A stretch of DNA of 64,000 bases from Haliclystus octoradiatus (taxonomy: Eukaryota > Cnidaria > Staurozoa > Stauromedusae > Haliclystidae), in contig OU744447.1 in the NCBI GenBank assembly GCA_916610825.1, forward strand, positions 30,454,561-30,518,560, given 5' to 3'. The notes beneath the pieces were generated by a model. It did no database searches. It saw nothing but the letters and a program-made list of their open reading frames with translations, and was not told the DNA's origin. Position numbers and translations under genes: made by a program. Within the stretch, counting starts at the first letter, position 1. Every line of letters begins with the position of its first letter. Positions 44,985 to 57,300 of this stretch are shown here, piece by piece.

Positions 44985-45298
44985 ACAGGAAAAGGAGCAG
45001 CATGCTGGGGGTACCACTCAAGTTTGACGAAGAATCAGAAACAAAGCATAAAATGAAACAGGGTGTCAAAAACGAAACGAAGCATAAAATCAGAGAAAAA
45101 GCATAAAATGAAACAGGATGACAAAAACGAAACGAAGCATAAAATCAGAGAAAAAGCATAAAATGAAACAGGATGACAAAAAGGAAACGAAGCATAATAT
45201 GAACAAGATGAAAAAAACGAAACTAAGCATAAAATGAGAAACAAGGAATAAAATGACGAACGTTGAATTTTGGCGGAATTGTGACACCATATTCTCCA
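44985..45298 (-). repeat. TTTATGCTTCG repeat block, right inverted copy
   Basis: On the plus strand it reads GAAACGAAGCATAAAATCAG with about three tandem units of roughly 54 bp (45070-45230). It is the inverse of 34535-34775, with more units, so the array has expanded or shrunk since duplication. Confidence 0.75.
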
Positions 45299-47370
45299 GC
45301 AATGAAGACGCGTAATTCTATTAAAAATGGTCAGTTAGTAAAAATATTTAGCTTTAAAAACCGCATGATATTAGCTATTGATCTAATTATTTCCAAACCC
45401 AATAATATACAAATAATATATAGCTTCCATTGCAAAACTTTTAATTAATTATAATGTGCGTATTATTTGAAACATTTTCCACTATGAGATACATTCCATG
45501 CCATTCAAGGACGGATATTTCTGAGATCCATTATTTTACAAATATTACTTTCAATATCGAATAAAATATAACGTTTTAAATATCATTTAAGCATATATGT
45601 TCTTTGATTTTTAATCAGCTAGATATGAAATTCATGAAACGAATTTGCCTGTTAACAGGAGAGATTGTCTTTCATTAAGTAAATCCCCTATACGATTAAA
45701 ACCACACAACTATTACGATTTTACGGGGCACAAGATGTTGCTCTCCTTCACTGGCTACGAAATGTTTGATTCCCCTATTCTGACTGTGGAAATATGAAAT
45801 ATGAAGTTTGAAAGTATTCTTCTGCACTTTTTCAAATTGCAGGCTCTCAATTCTCCCCTGTTTTGAAATTTTATGTTCCTGATCGATTTCTGGAAATGAT
45901 ACATCCACATTCAAAATATATTGGAGCCTCCCCTCCACCGTGTAATAGCGTTCCGTTCATAACAATCAATAACTGTGTAAAAGCAAATATAAACAATAAA
46001 TAAACATACATAAAGTAATTTCGAGAATTTCCATGAGAATAATCCACCAAACAATATTTATTGACATCTTATGGAAATAATTATTATAAGAAATGAAACT
46101 AGATAGTTAGGATTTGAACAACCACAGACGCTGTTCGGAATAGCGACAAACACGAGAACGACCATCTGGTAGACTGAGATTAATGATTCGTCATCGTAAT
46201 TCACTACATTCAATTCATTAATTTACTGTATAATTAAAATATCATACATACAAATTAATACTATCCAAATACACATATACATAGACAGTTAATTAACAGT
46301 TACAAACAATGTCACTTACGTCGGTGGCTATTCCATTCTTCTTTTTTCTCTATCAATACAGTACTGACGATCTAATTTTACAAGTCAAGTGTACAGGACA
46401 AAATAACAGTGGGATATCTAATTTATGTGACATACTTGCACATTTACAAATATTAGATATTGTGCTAACAAATCTACATATACAAGTAAGGTAAGACAAA
46501 ACCTAAATCAATATCATGATAAAATCTAAATATTAGTTACATAATATTCTTAACAGGCGGGAAGCAAACTTTTTCTAAACTAATTCATTTTAATCTAACA
46601 CTTTATCCAATCTTTATTTTATCCAACCATATTGTGAACATCCAATGCAAGTTTGACATGTCCTATGTCTTTGTTACCAACTATGTCAATTGTAAGCGAA
46701 GAGAATGATGTTTTTGCAAATAGACCAATCCAGAGCAGCAACGAGAGCATGTCAACTGTCCACAGGATATGTCAATTGTCTTAGTTCTCTGATCGTAGTC
46801 CAATCAGTGTCCTTTTAGTTTTCTAATTGATTGGAATGTCACAACAAGGTATTTTCTTGCTACATGTAATGCAAAAAGTTTGATCACGAAATGTTTATTG
46901 ATTACGTCATTGAGTTCAAAGTGACTACGTCATTCGAATTACGATAATTCAGTCAATGATGATTACCTCATTCAATAGGGAAAAGATGCCAGTGTAGGTC
47001 TGTCGCCGATTTGACAAACAATTAGAAGTTGTGACCACCTGTGCGTGCATGTGCCCTAACATATCAAAAGCGGTCACTTTGCGCTGATTGTGCGGCCAAA
47101 GCCTAACACGCAAGTTATCGGAACAAAATGGCGATCAGAAGTAGACGTAAAATGAAGGAAACCTCTGGCTTTATATTTCTTCATGAAAATTGAACACTTG
47201 ATTACTCTCCACGATATTCAGTTTACGGTTAACGAGATTTGGAAAAACGTTTACTATCAAGTCGAATAGTCGATGGCTATATTTAACAAGCAAACAGAAA
47301 ATGCCACTCAAAAAATGTGTTTCTATTTCTGTATGTCATTATTATTTGATTATTTTATGGTTCACTATTA
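45299..47370. other. Intergenic stretch
   Basis: No gene I can name. A minus-strand open frame at 45696-45938 lacks an ATG and any recognised domain. AACAAAATGGCGATCAG at 47124 is a YY1-like site with an ATG in good context, but its frame closes after 21 codons. Confidence 0.35.
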
Positions 47371-47828
47371 GATCGAGCGACACAGAACTAAAACGGCAGG
47401 TTTCCCCGGGCAACTTGAAATTCATATATAGTGCTTCGTAGTTCATAAAATGCCATAAATACCTTCCCGTTTCATGTTTTAGTCAAATTTTATTGTGGAG
47501 CTCACCAGAGATGAATTTATAAATCATTTCACAATCAGAGCCCTCTCAATTCATACCTTTTGTGTTTTCGTCATGCGTCATGGATTTGTGAAATCTTGGG
47601 AGAACAAAAGAATCAAAGACCATGAGGCTCACATCCAGCATTTTCTCGAAATTATTAGAAAGGTTTGACCGTGAATCATGAAATATAAATTGGATTTTTG
47701 AAGGGTTTACAATAGAATTTAATTAAGTAGAGAAGTAGGTAGTTGTTACGCATATTTTTATGAACACTTTTATATGATTTTCAAGTTGCCAGGGGAAACC
47801 TGCCATTTCAGTTCTGCGGCGCTTGGTC
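47371..47828. mobile_element. MITE with inverted termini of about 50 bp
   Basis: The left end GATCGAGCG, CAGAACTAAAACGGCAGG and TTTCCCCGGGCAACTTGAAA is mirrored at the right by TTTTCAAGTTGCCAGGGG, CCTGCCATTTCAGTTCTG and CGCTTGGTC. It is 458 bp with no coding. No clear target duplication, so the superfamily is open. Confidence 0.68.
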
Positions 47829-48812
47829 TCTATACTAGACACACTATATTCGAGAATATTCATCGCTAAAAGGCTAAGCACATAATAAAAACTATGGTTT
47901 AGCTATGTTTGAAACTGTTGACGTTATTTGATAATGCTTTAACAAACTGCAACTCAATATTTATTTCGCATAAACACGACAGTCGAATTCAACGAAGTCT
48001 AGAAAACCTTCTATAAGTTGGTAATTAAACTTTTCTGGTTCTTCTCAGAGCGCACACTAATTTATCTCAAATTGGTTGCACATTTAAAATAATTAATAAA
48101 CTAACTACTATGATTCTAAGTTTGACGATATACACTATAATTGCTTGACTCGTTTATTCCAAAGTTATTTAGTTTGCAAAATACGACATGTAGAAAGATC
48201 ATAGAAAGTAGAACGCTAGATTCATTCCATAATCTGTCAAAATCACAGTGGAAGCCATACATTCAAATACATCACTTTGAAACACACATTTTCAGTATAG
48301 GTTCTCATCCATTAGATTTTTAAAATGCCCAAGTAATACTTCTGAGAAGGTTACCTATAGACATAAAAAATTCCGGAAAAATTATTCAAAAATAGTTTCT
48401 GATATTTAATTATAAGTTTTTGAAATTTTGAAGCGTTTTCACCATTGAATTTCTGTATTAAGTCAGAGGGGCTTACAGCGTACAATTTGCGAGCGGGAAA
48501 GTAATTCGATTATTTTTCATTGTGCACATAGGAAACATACTTGATGTCCTTGAATATGTGATACTTCATGCACACTTGAGAAGGTTCTTTTTACAGCCAT
48601 CGAAATTATCACATTTGTAAAGTTAATTTGTCGACTTTTTGACCTATAATTTTATCAGCATTATAAGTTTTAATCAGCATTATAAGGTTCTTTTTGTGCT
48701 GCAAATCCATCTAAACATTCTTAATTTACCCACTACTAATAATTAACCCGTTAAGCTCCTGCATGTAAATTGATTCTATCCAGGCTATTATACAAATTGA
48801 TAGGCAAACTAC
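47829..48812. other. Intergenic stretch
   Basis: AT-rich, nothing supportable. Confidence 0.45.
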
Positions 48813-49196
48813 ATTCATTCATTCATTCATTCATTCATTCGTTCGTTCGTTCGTTCGTTCGTTCGTTCGTTCGTTCGTTCGTTCGTTCGTTCGTTCGTTC
48901 GTTCGTTCGTTCGTTCGTTCGTTCGTTCGTTCGTTCGTTCGTTCGTTCGTTCGTTCGTTCGTTCGTTCGTTCGTTCGTTCGTTCGTTCGTTCGTTCGTTC
49001 GTTCGTTTGTTCGTTCGTTCGTTCGTTCGTTCGTTCATTCATTCATTCATTCATTCATTCATTCATTCATTCATTCATTCATTCATTCATTCATTCATTC
49101 ATTCATTCATTCATTCATTCATTCATTCATTCATTCATTCATTCATTCATTCATTCATTCGTTCATTCATTCATTCATTCACTTATTCATTTATTC
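48813..49196. repeat. Compound tetranucleotide microsatellite (ATTC)n(GTTC)n(ATTC)n
   Basis: Seven ATTC units, then about 49 GTTC units with one C-to-T change near 49008, then about 35-40 ATTC units with one GTTC interruption and a degenerate end. One A/G site separates the two types, so the GTTC block arose and expanded inside an ATTC array. The open frames across it (FVRS and NERT repeats) are artefacts. Confidence 0.96.
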
Positions 49197-49326
49197 AATC
49201 GACAAAATTCCATAAAAAGATTATAAATCACATATGCGCTGAAGCTGGACATAAATCACAATATTGTGGGGAAAAAATCTTGAATGAAGTAAAGTATTCT
49301 TCCAAGAATTATTTCAAGAATTAAAT

Positions 49327-49756
49327 CCCCGGCCAAATGATTTTTTATTTCGCCAACATTCATGAATTCAACAAATCCGATGAATGTTGGCGAATTAAAA
49401 AGCCATTTGGCCACCCTCACCTTTTCGGATTTTGTTGGCTGATGTTGAATTTCACTTTTTTAAGATTTTGAACACATTCAAAAATTTCGCCAATATTCAT
49501 CGGATTTTGTTGAGTTCTATTGTTCTCTACCGATGTTGACGAAGTGGCCAAATGACTTTTTATTTCACCAACATTGTTGGATTTTGTAGAAAATATGAAC
49601 CATCTTCTGATTGGTCAACAATGACGTAGCTTGACTCAGGATTGGCGGGCTCGATTGACAAGTTTCCAAGCCTCAAAATACCAATCCGCTGTTGACGAAA
49701 ATGAATTCAACTAAATCCGATGAATGTTGGCGAAATAAAAAGTCATTTGGCCAGGG
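49327..49756. mobile_element. MITE with inverted termini of about 50 bp
   Basis: The left end CCCCGGCCAAATGATTTTTT, TATTTCGCCAACATTCAT is mirrored by ATGAATGTTGGCGAAATAAA, AAGTCATTTGGCCAGGG on the right. A second internal mirrored copy lies near 49378-49415. It is 430 bp, non-coding, and ends just before the PAN-like exon. Target duplication unclear. Confidence 0.72.
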
Positions 49757-49801
49757 CTTTATTGACAAGAATGTTTATTTTCAGGCTCAAATTCAATTGC
49801 G

Positions 49802-50122
49802 ATGGATTACGCTAAATTGAAGGGATTGGTATTTTGCATTTTTGCAATATTTGATTTGGTACTTAGTCAAAAGTTATTTCTTCTAACAAAACCACTTGCA
49901 AATCCTCATAAAATTATATTTACGTCTTCGATGTATGTTAGTGGAGTTACTTCCAAAATACAATGTGGACTGAAATGTTCTTTATGGAAAAACGAATGCG
50001 TTACAATCGAATGGAATCAATTTGAAATCGAAGATGGAAAAAAGTGCGTCATTTATATTTATCAAAATGGCAAGGAAGAACACGAAATGTATCATCGCAT
50101 CAGCAGCAGAAAACTAATTGCG
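49802..50122 (+). CDS. First coding exon: signal peptide plus PAN/apple-like domain
   Basis: The ATG at 49802 opens a frame with a clear signal peptide (KGLVFCIFAIFDLVLSQ). A cysteine pattern CGLKCSLWKNEC followed by CVIYIYQN is like the PAN/apple fold, which binds sugars or proteins outside cells. A donor GTGAGA at 50123 ends the exon in phase 0 after about 107 residues; the frame otherwise closes at 50158. An alternative donor near 50156 would end it in phase 2. An acceptor (TATTTTCAG) just upstream, at 49784, suggests an untranslated exon before it. The product is probably secreted or a membrane ectodomain. The PAN call rests on cysteine spacing and is moderate. Confidence 0.55.
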
Positions 50123-50301
50123 GTGAGAATGATATTCAATTGTTATACTAAAATGTAAATTGCAATAACAACTTCTGAATGTGTCTATTTACCCATGTCA
50201 AATTGTCAGACTGTATTGGTGTCAGAGGGATACTCAAATATCAATTGTCGTGCATTTTGACTCCCTCCAAATGACACCTTTTCTTGATGATTCTTTTGCA
50301 G

Positions 50302-50444
50302 CCATCACTATAGAGACATACTGTCTTCAGGCTTTACAGACGAAATTTCAAAGATTGAAATTGATTTTCTTTTTTCTTATCAAGATTGTTTTTGTACCTG
50401 CTCTTGCTTTTCTTATTTCGAAAATATGTACCGGTGCCACTCAG
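50302..50444 (+). CDS. Candidate cysteine-rich exon (low confidence)
   Basis: A strong acceptor (GATTCTTTTGCAG) ends at 50301. One frame is open for 47 codons and contains CFCTCSCFSYFENMYRC before a CAG/GT donor at 50445. Its end phase (1) matches the exon at 53355, but its start phase (2) fits the exon at 49802 only through the weak donor near 50156. It may be part of the same extracellular protein. Confidence 0.3.
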
Positions 50445-50869
50445 GTTATCAATGAAGTTTATAGTATAATGATGATTGAAATAAATTGGTTCGGATTTTA
50501 AAATTGATAAAATATCCAGACCAAACACATATTGCTTATAAGTTGTGTTTTTCATACATTCTGATACATACCAGTGATGCTGACGTACTAGCCACGTCAA
50601 ACTTACCTAACTACTCTATATTATTCCCGTTAAAATCATTGCCTTCCTCGCATAACATTTATTACCTTCCATATCCATGATACATGGCATTTTGCTGCTT
50701 GGTTGGTGAAAGGTCAGCAGCCAATATTAACTGGAAGAAGCTAGGATACCGAGAAATACACACCTGTCACCACCAAGACCAAGCAGCAGTCACACTGCTA
50801 AGTCAGTGGAATACCTAATATACTTACCTTCTTCGTTAAAGGTGAGGGAGGGAGAGAAACTTTACTCGG
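50445..50869. other. Intronic stretch
   Basis: Nothing supportable. Confidence 0.4.
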
Positions 50870-51115
50870 ATCGTCGGTGCAGCACTGCACTCAACAACCT
50901 ACCACCAGCATAACAGATGTAGCTATGTGCAGCCCTTCACAACCATATTAAACTCATATCTGAACTTCTATGGGAGAAATAGGTGCAGCATTGCAAATAA
51001 TAACATACCGCCAGCAGAACAGCTAAAAATAGATGCAGCACTGCACAAAAAACTTAGACACATATCTCAAAATAAAAATACATTTGCGAGACCGAAGTGC
51101 AACACTGCACACAAA
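50870..51115. repeat. Degenerate tandem array with GTGCAGCACTGCAC motifs
   Basis: GGTGCAGCACTGCACTCAAC at 50876 recurs in altered form near 50925, 50981, 51031 and 51095, spaced roughly 50-64 bp. The motif is itself close to palindromic. The array is diverged; unit boundaries are unclear. Confidence 0.5.
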
Positions 51116-51710
51116 TAAAATAAGTTTAAAACAATGAAATGCTAAACAAAAACCTGATATCAACGATCTAAAATCTCAGATTGAGAAAGGAACTCGAAAT
51201 TGCTAGCAAGCTAGACTATTGATGCAAGAGTGACAACTTCACCCTATATTCAGAGACATGCGCACACGCAGCAGGGTACACTTACCAGATCATATTGCAC
51301 ATTGAACTCAGGCCTCAGGCAGCAACAACCGTTTTCATTGATACTAGAGCTATTTCCTTTGCTGACTGGTCTTTCCCTTATATCCTGTTGAACCCTGCTT
51401 ATAGTCAATATATTTGTTACCCCCTACAGCAACCAAATGGCAGACTTGATTCTAACCCCGCTGAAGTCTTTGACTTAACCCCATATCTCATATGAATTCA
51501 AGCGATCGATCTTTCATGAACAATTTTCACTTGAAAGCGGGATAGGTATACAAACAAGCTGTTTTTATCGTTATTGCTATATCAACGTACTTGAACAAAA
51601 GTTTATAGTAAACAGTAACATCCCGTTCAAAAATTACACCTTTCAAGCCTTCATTAGAAAATTGATATCCATGAAGATCTAATTCAGCAGCTACATGAAA
51701 GAACAACTTA
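51116..51710. other. Intronic stretch
   Basis: Nothing supportable. Confidence 0.4.
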
Positions 51711-51718
51711 GTCCTACC

Positions 51719-52604
51719 CAGGGGTGTTGAAGTTACTTTTGAAAAGAGCTAGTTACAGTTACAGTTACTTTCAGACGTTACTTTTTAGAAAAAGTAACGA
51801 TTACAAGTTACAAGTTACTTTTAATTCGAAAGTAACTATTTATAGTTACTTTTTCCATTACTTTTTCTGAATAAATCCAAACATATCCAACAGAAGCAAT
51901 GAAACATGTATGAAATATTAAATTATATTTATGTACTTTTATTTGTTAATTAATCAAATTATGTTCTTGTCGACAATATAAATACGAAAAAAGACACCCA
52001 ACCAATATTTCAGGGGACGTCTTTTGCGTGTTTGAATAGTTTATCCGATCCCCCTAATTACCGTAACAAAGAAAATCTCAGGTTACGCGCCATTAAATCT
52101 ATTTCAGGCTTGGTTGCTATGACAATTAGTTGATCGTACAGACATATCAGACTCAGATATGAAACGCTCGTTGAATCACTTGGATATTATAAACTTGGAA
52201 CTAAAGATTGGCAAACAGAATGTTACATCCCAGAATGTAATTTTTCTGTTAACCAAATTTATAACATGATTTCCTGCAGTTATAGAGAACGTTTTGTTTG
52301 TGTTTTTATTGTTCTTGGATGGTAAAAACAAGGACGGAAGATTTTGATAAAGCAAAACATAGTAGCGATTGAGAAGCTGATAACTTTCAGCACTCTATTG
52401 TGAAAAAACTAACGGAAGAAAAGCGAAAATGTAGTGAAAAAGTAACGAGTAATTGTTACTTTATTTTTAATCCTAAAATGTAACTAGTTACAAGTAGAAG
52501 TTACATTTACAGTGAAGTGACTACAGTAGTTACAAGTAGATGTTACTAAAAAGTAACGATTACAAGTAACGTTGTTACTTTTGTAATCGTTACTAACATC
52601 CCTG
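51719..52604. mobile_element. hAT-type non-autonomous element (886 bp)
   Basis: Ends CAGGGGTGTTGAAGTTAC and GTTACTAACATCCCTG are flanked by an 8-bp near-duplication (GTCCTACC 51711-51718, GTCCTGCC 52605-52612). Both subterminal regions consist of many GTTACTTTT/AAAAGTAAC motifs in both orientations, which would give long hairpins. No transposase is present. Confidence 0.8.
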
Positions 52605-52612
52605 GTCCTGCC

Positions 52613-53354
52613 AAAGATTTGTCATCGCTTATACAGTATATTGACAGACTTGATTGATCTACCTCAGAGCATATGTGATATTCGCATACTTGATTATTTG
52701 ATTGCCTCTCATATTTTATGTAGGAAATGAATGAAAAAGTTACTCCTAATCAAGCGAAAGGTAACATTTTCTAACTGAGTTGATGTTGTTTATTGTTTAT
52801 ATGTTGTATGTTGTATGTTGTATGTTGTATGTTGTATGTTGTTTATACATACGGCTTCCCAGTGACAACCTTATTCGATTTAAGTCGTCAAACTTTCGAG
52901 TAGACATGACTATTTCATATTTTCAACGTTTTGCAATAATACCTACGAAACTGTGAACGAATTGAGGAATTAGATAAAGTGGCAGCAGATTTTTTAAAAA
53001 TTCAATCAAGGAAGAGTAAATACAGAATATGATTGAACTAAATGAAGAGCATTGAATACAACTTGGGGCCGTATTGTCATATTTATGAAATGCTTGCAAT
53101 CATGCGGATCAAGCCAACACTGAGAACGCGATCGAATTCTATAAAATCCCGGTTGTTTGTTTAATTTCCGTGTGATTGTATTTGATAATCTCCTTTGTAA
53201 ACTCAAACTCTATATATTTGTAATTTTGTAATTTGTATTTATATACCTGATGATGCCATGAAGATGCCATAATGGCGAAATGATAAGTGGTGAAATCCCG
53301 CGTTTTTTTCGCTATCATTTGTTACAAAAAACATATTACATTGTTATTTCACAG
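52613..53354. other. Intronic stretch with a heptamer repeat
   Basis: It contains (TATGTTG)n, about six copies, at 52799-52843. Otherwise featureless up to the acceptor at 53354. Confidence 0.6.
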
Positions 53355-53426
53355 CTTGCTATGTGGATAATTGTGAGATGCGTTTCCCGTTCACCACTGG
53401 AGTTACTGTAAGACGTACAGCCACAG
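53355..53426 (+). CDS. Short cysteine-containing exon, phase 1-1
   Basis: The acceptor TTGTTATTTCACAG ends at 53354 and the donor GTGAGA begins at 53427. The 72-bp exon encodes CYVDNCEMRFPFTTG and then VTVRRTAT. It ends in phase 1, which fits the exon at 62545. It probably belongs to the same secreted-protein gene as the exon at 49802. No domain is recognised. Confidence 0.5.
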
Positions 53427-53515
53427 GTGAGAGATGGATCTATATGAAACGCCATAACTGCCATAAATGGTTGATCACTCTGCGCGGTAGTACGGAATCA
53501 GTTTCGTGGTAGTAA

Positions 53516-53775
53516 ATTCATTTTGTGTGGTCGTAAAATCATTCGTTCAGTAAAAAAATCATTTCGTCAAGCAGAAAATCATTTCGTGCTGTGGTAAAAT
53601 CATTTCGTCAAGCAGAAATCATTTAGTGCTGTTGTAAAACCATTTCGTTCAGTAAAAAATCATTTCGTGCTGTGGTAAAATCATTTCGTCAAGCGGAAAA
53701 TCATTTCGTTCTGTGGTAAAATCATTTCGTCAAGCAGAAATCATTTCGTGCTGTTGTAAAACCATTACGTGCAGT
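53516..53775. repeat. ATCATTTCGT minisatellite
   Basis: Tandem units of about 38-41 bp contain ATCATTTCGTCAAGCAGAAA and ATCATTTCGTGCTGTGGTAA. There are about six units, with small length variation. Confidence 0.85.
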
Positions 53776-53949
53776 GGTGAAACCAATATGTTTTCTAAAA
53801 AGTATCTTTGCTCTCTCAAAAATCAAAGTGTGCTGCCAACATTTTATTTTATTTGAAACGATTTATGTGTATGGATTGATTGATTCCAGACTCCCTGACT
53901 TTTTCATAGAATGAGATGCATATTTGTCAATTTAACATCATTTTACAAT

Positions 53950-54141
53950 TGTAATACTAGCTGATTACATGTAAACACAAGCGACCACACCTGAGGAAAG
54001 TTACTGCTAAAACTCTATATCATTAAACAAATCATTCGTATTTAATATCTAAATCACGTGACTTGTCACGTGATTGGCTTTACAGCGGAAACTCTATGGT
54101 TATGACATAATTATGAATATAGTTATATTCTGATTATTACA
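53950..54141 (-). repeat. 3' LTR of Gypsy-B
   Basis: 192 bp, same as 59486-59677 as read. It contains a perfect palindrome with two CACGTG E-boxes (54052-54075) directly beside an ATTGG (inverted CCAAT). Confidence 0.92.
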
Positions 54142-54327
54142 TTTCTCCCTTACTAAAATAATAACAATCTTCCACTGATTGTCTCAAAAAAAAATTAATG
54201 AATACTAACTTTAAATTTTTATTTCTTTTGTTTAACTATAAAGGAAATTAAAACTATTTAATGAATATATTGATAAATTAACTTGAAATGTCCATTTGTC
54301 TTGTGTACCAATAAAGGTAACTTAAAA

Positions 54328-57300
54328 TTATTTATCTGAAGATCGTAAATTATAAGGATGACTTATTTGATCATCATTCCTAATATCAGGTTCAGGTTTA
54401 TTATCTGTACTTAATTTTACTCGTCGGCGTCTACCAAAGTCTGTACGCCATTTGTCAGGAATCCTTTTATCGGCTTTACTGATGCGTTCAAAATTTACAT
54501 GTATAATATCACATCTCTTTCCACGCTGAAAAATTGGGCGTACATTTGCGCCAGTGTCTGTTGTACTTTCCACACGATAGAGTCCATCAAAAGGTGATAC
54601 TAATTTACCTGCACGTTTTTGTAATAAATCAGGCCGAAAAATAAATACTCGATCACCTGGTCTTATAATACTTTCAGCTGCATCAACACGTTTGTCATAA
54701 TGACGCTTATAAATATGTTTTTGACCTTCAATTCTTTCAAATACCTCTTTCCAAATTGTTCTTTGATTCTCAAACATAATTGAGGCATAATCATCAGCAT
54801 CAACTTGATATTGAGTACGTGGTTCTCTAAATGATGTTTCTGAGGGTAAGATTGGATCATATCCAAATAATACATAATATGGACTGTTGCCAGTTACAGT
54901 GTGTGGTGTAGCACGATCAGCCCATAAAACTTCAGGTAATGCTACTTCCCAGTCATACGGATTTTTCTGAACACAAATTCTTAATTGTTCTTTTAATTTA
55001 CGATTCACCCTTTCTACTGGATTTGCTTGGGGATGGTAGCCACTAGTTTTAGCCCTGGCAATCTTTAATCGAGTACATACCTCATCTAATAGCTCGTTGC
55101 AGAATTCAGAACCACGGTCGCTTGTAATATTGCGTACCGAGAATCTACATATAATCTCACGATACAATGTTTCACAAATTGTTTCAGCTTTCTTATTAGG
55201 AAGAGGAAATACCTCTATCCATTTGGAAAATGTATCTAATACTACTAAAGCAATTTTGTTACCTCTTTCAGATATTTGTTTAAATTCTGTCAAATCGATT
55301 GATACTATGTCCCAAGGACAATTAGGTGTCTCCGTTATTTTCATTGGTGATCTACGACGTCTTGATGATCCTTTAGCGATAGCGCAATCAAAACAGCCTT
55401 TTGACCAATCCCGAACACACTGTCGTAGTTTAGGCCACCAATAATATTGCCTTATTCTTTCTAACATACGTTTTTCAGCTGGATGACCTCCGAATCCGCC
55501 ATGATTTTCTTCTAATAATTTGTACCGTAAATGCTCAGGCACGACAATAGGTGCACGAGTAGAGTTAGAGGTCTCAAAACATAAAATACCATCTAGTAAT
55601 ACAAATCTATTATCATAGCATTTTAGTAATCTAGAATGATCCTCGTCAATAGGTTGTTCTCCATCATGTAAATACTTTTTAATACTTTTAATAAAAGGAT
55701 CCTTCTCCTGTTCAATAATAATCTTTTGATGTGATTCATCACAAAATGGTAATTGTTGTACATTTTCTTCCATATCATCTATAGCTGCCACAGTACGCGA
55801 TAAAACATCCGCCACAACATTAAGTATGCCAGGTTTATATTGTATATCTAGGTCATAGCCATTTAACTCACATACCCATCTGGTCCAAGTACCCTTTAAT
55901 TCGATATGTTTTGCAATACTAGTAAGTGGCTTGTGATCAGTATAAACCAAGGTCTTATGACCTTCAATATAAGGACGGAACGTTTTACACGCCCAGTATA
56001 AAGCTTTTACCTCTAATTCAGTAATACAATAATTTTCTTCACCGCTGGTAACAGTTCGAGCGGCATAAGCAATGGGGCGTTCCCGCCCATTACAATCTAG
56101 CTGTGACAAAACTGCTCCAAATCCAGACTTACAAGCGTCAGTATGTAATATAAAATCTCTGTCCATATCCGGATAGGCTAAAACATCAGTTGAACAAAGC
56201 TTAGTTTTTAATAATTCAAAAGCTTCAGATTGATTAATACTCCAAATAAATGGTCTATCCTTTTTTAATAATGCATACAATGGATGTGCTATTTTAGCAT
56301 AATCTTTGATAAATCGACGGTAATATCCAACCATACCAAGAAATGACCTCAATTCTGTTACATTAGTAGGTGGTGCAATATTTTTAACTTGCATAACTTT
56401 ATCAGAATCTACTTTTACACCAGAACCAGTAATAACATGTCCTAAATAATGGACTTCATTTTGTAATAAATTGCATTTTGATGGCTTCAATCTCAATCCA
56501 GCATCATATAAACGTTGAAAAATCAAATTAAGATGACTTGTGTGTTCTTCAAGAGAACATGAATATACAATAATATCATCTAAATAGACTGAACAGAAAA
56601 TTCCAATATAATCGTGTAAGACGGAATTCATCAGGCGTTGAAACGTTGCCGGGGCATTACACAACCCAAATGGCAAACGCCGCCACGAAAATTGACCAAA
56701 CGGTGTAACAAAAGCAGACTTTTCTTGTGCATCATTATCTAACTTAATCTGCCAATATCCAGAAAATAAATCCAAAGTACTAAAAATCTTTTTAGATCCG
56801 ATGGTATCAATAATATCGTCAATACGAGGTAATGGATATCTATCTTTCTTAGTAATGCTATTCAATGCACGATAATCTACACATAAGCGTAATGAACCAT
56901 CCTTCTTTTTAACAATAACAATAGGACTTGCATAAGGACTACTAGATACATCAATAATACCTTGACCTAATAAATCATTTAATTGTTTCTTTAAAGAGTC
57001 ACGATAAGATAAATTTAAACGTCGTACATGCTGTCGCACAGGAGCAGCATCAGGAGGGGTAATAATAGAATGTTCAACTAGAGAGACTTCTCCCAGCTCT
57101 GAATCGTTTAAAGCAAATACTTTGTTCCATTTAGAAATTAAACTTGTTAATTGACTTTGTTCTTCGTCAGTATAATTTGACATAATTAATCTATCGCAAA
57201 TAATACGTAATCGCTCGTCTACCATATTGTCATCAGTTATGCTACAAGTGCTTTCAATAAAATTATTATCATTGTCATCACATAATAGATTGATGTCATC

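Noticed and set aside
45696-45938. Minus-strand 80-codon frame (EGRLQYILNVDVSFPEIDQE)
   Set aside because: Starts at GTG, no acceptor at its edge, no recognised domain; could be an old repeat fragment, but I cannot support a gene.
48770-49324. Open frames with FVRS and NERT repeats
   Set aside because: By-product of the GTTC/ATTC microsatellite.
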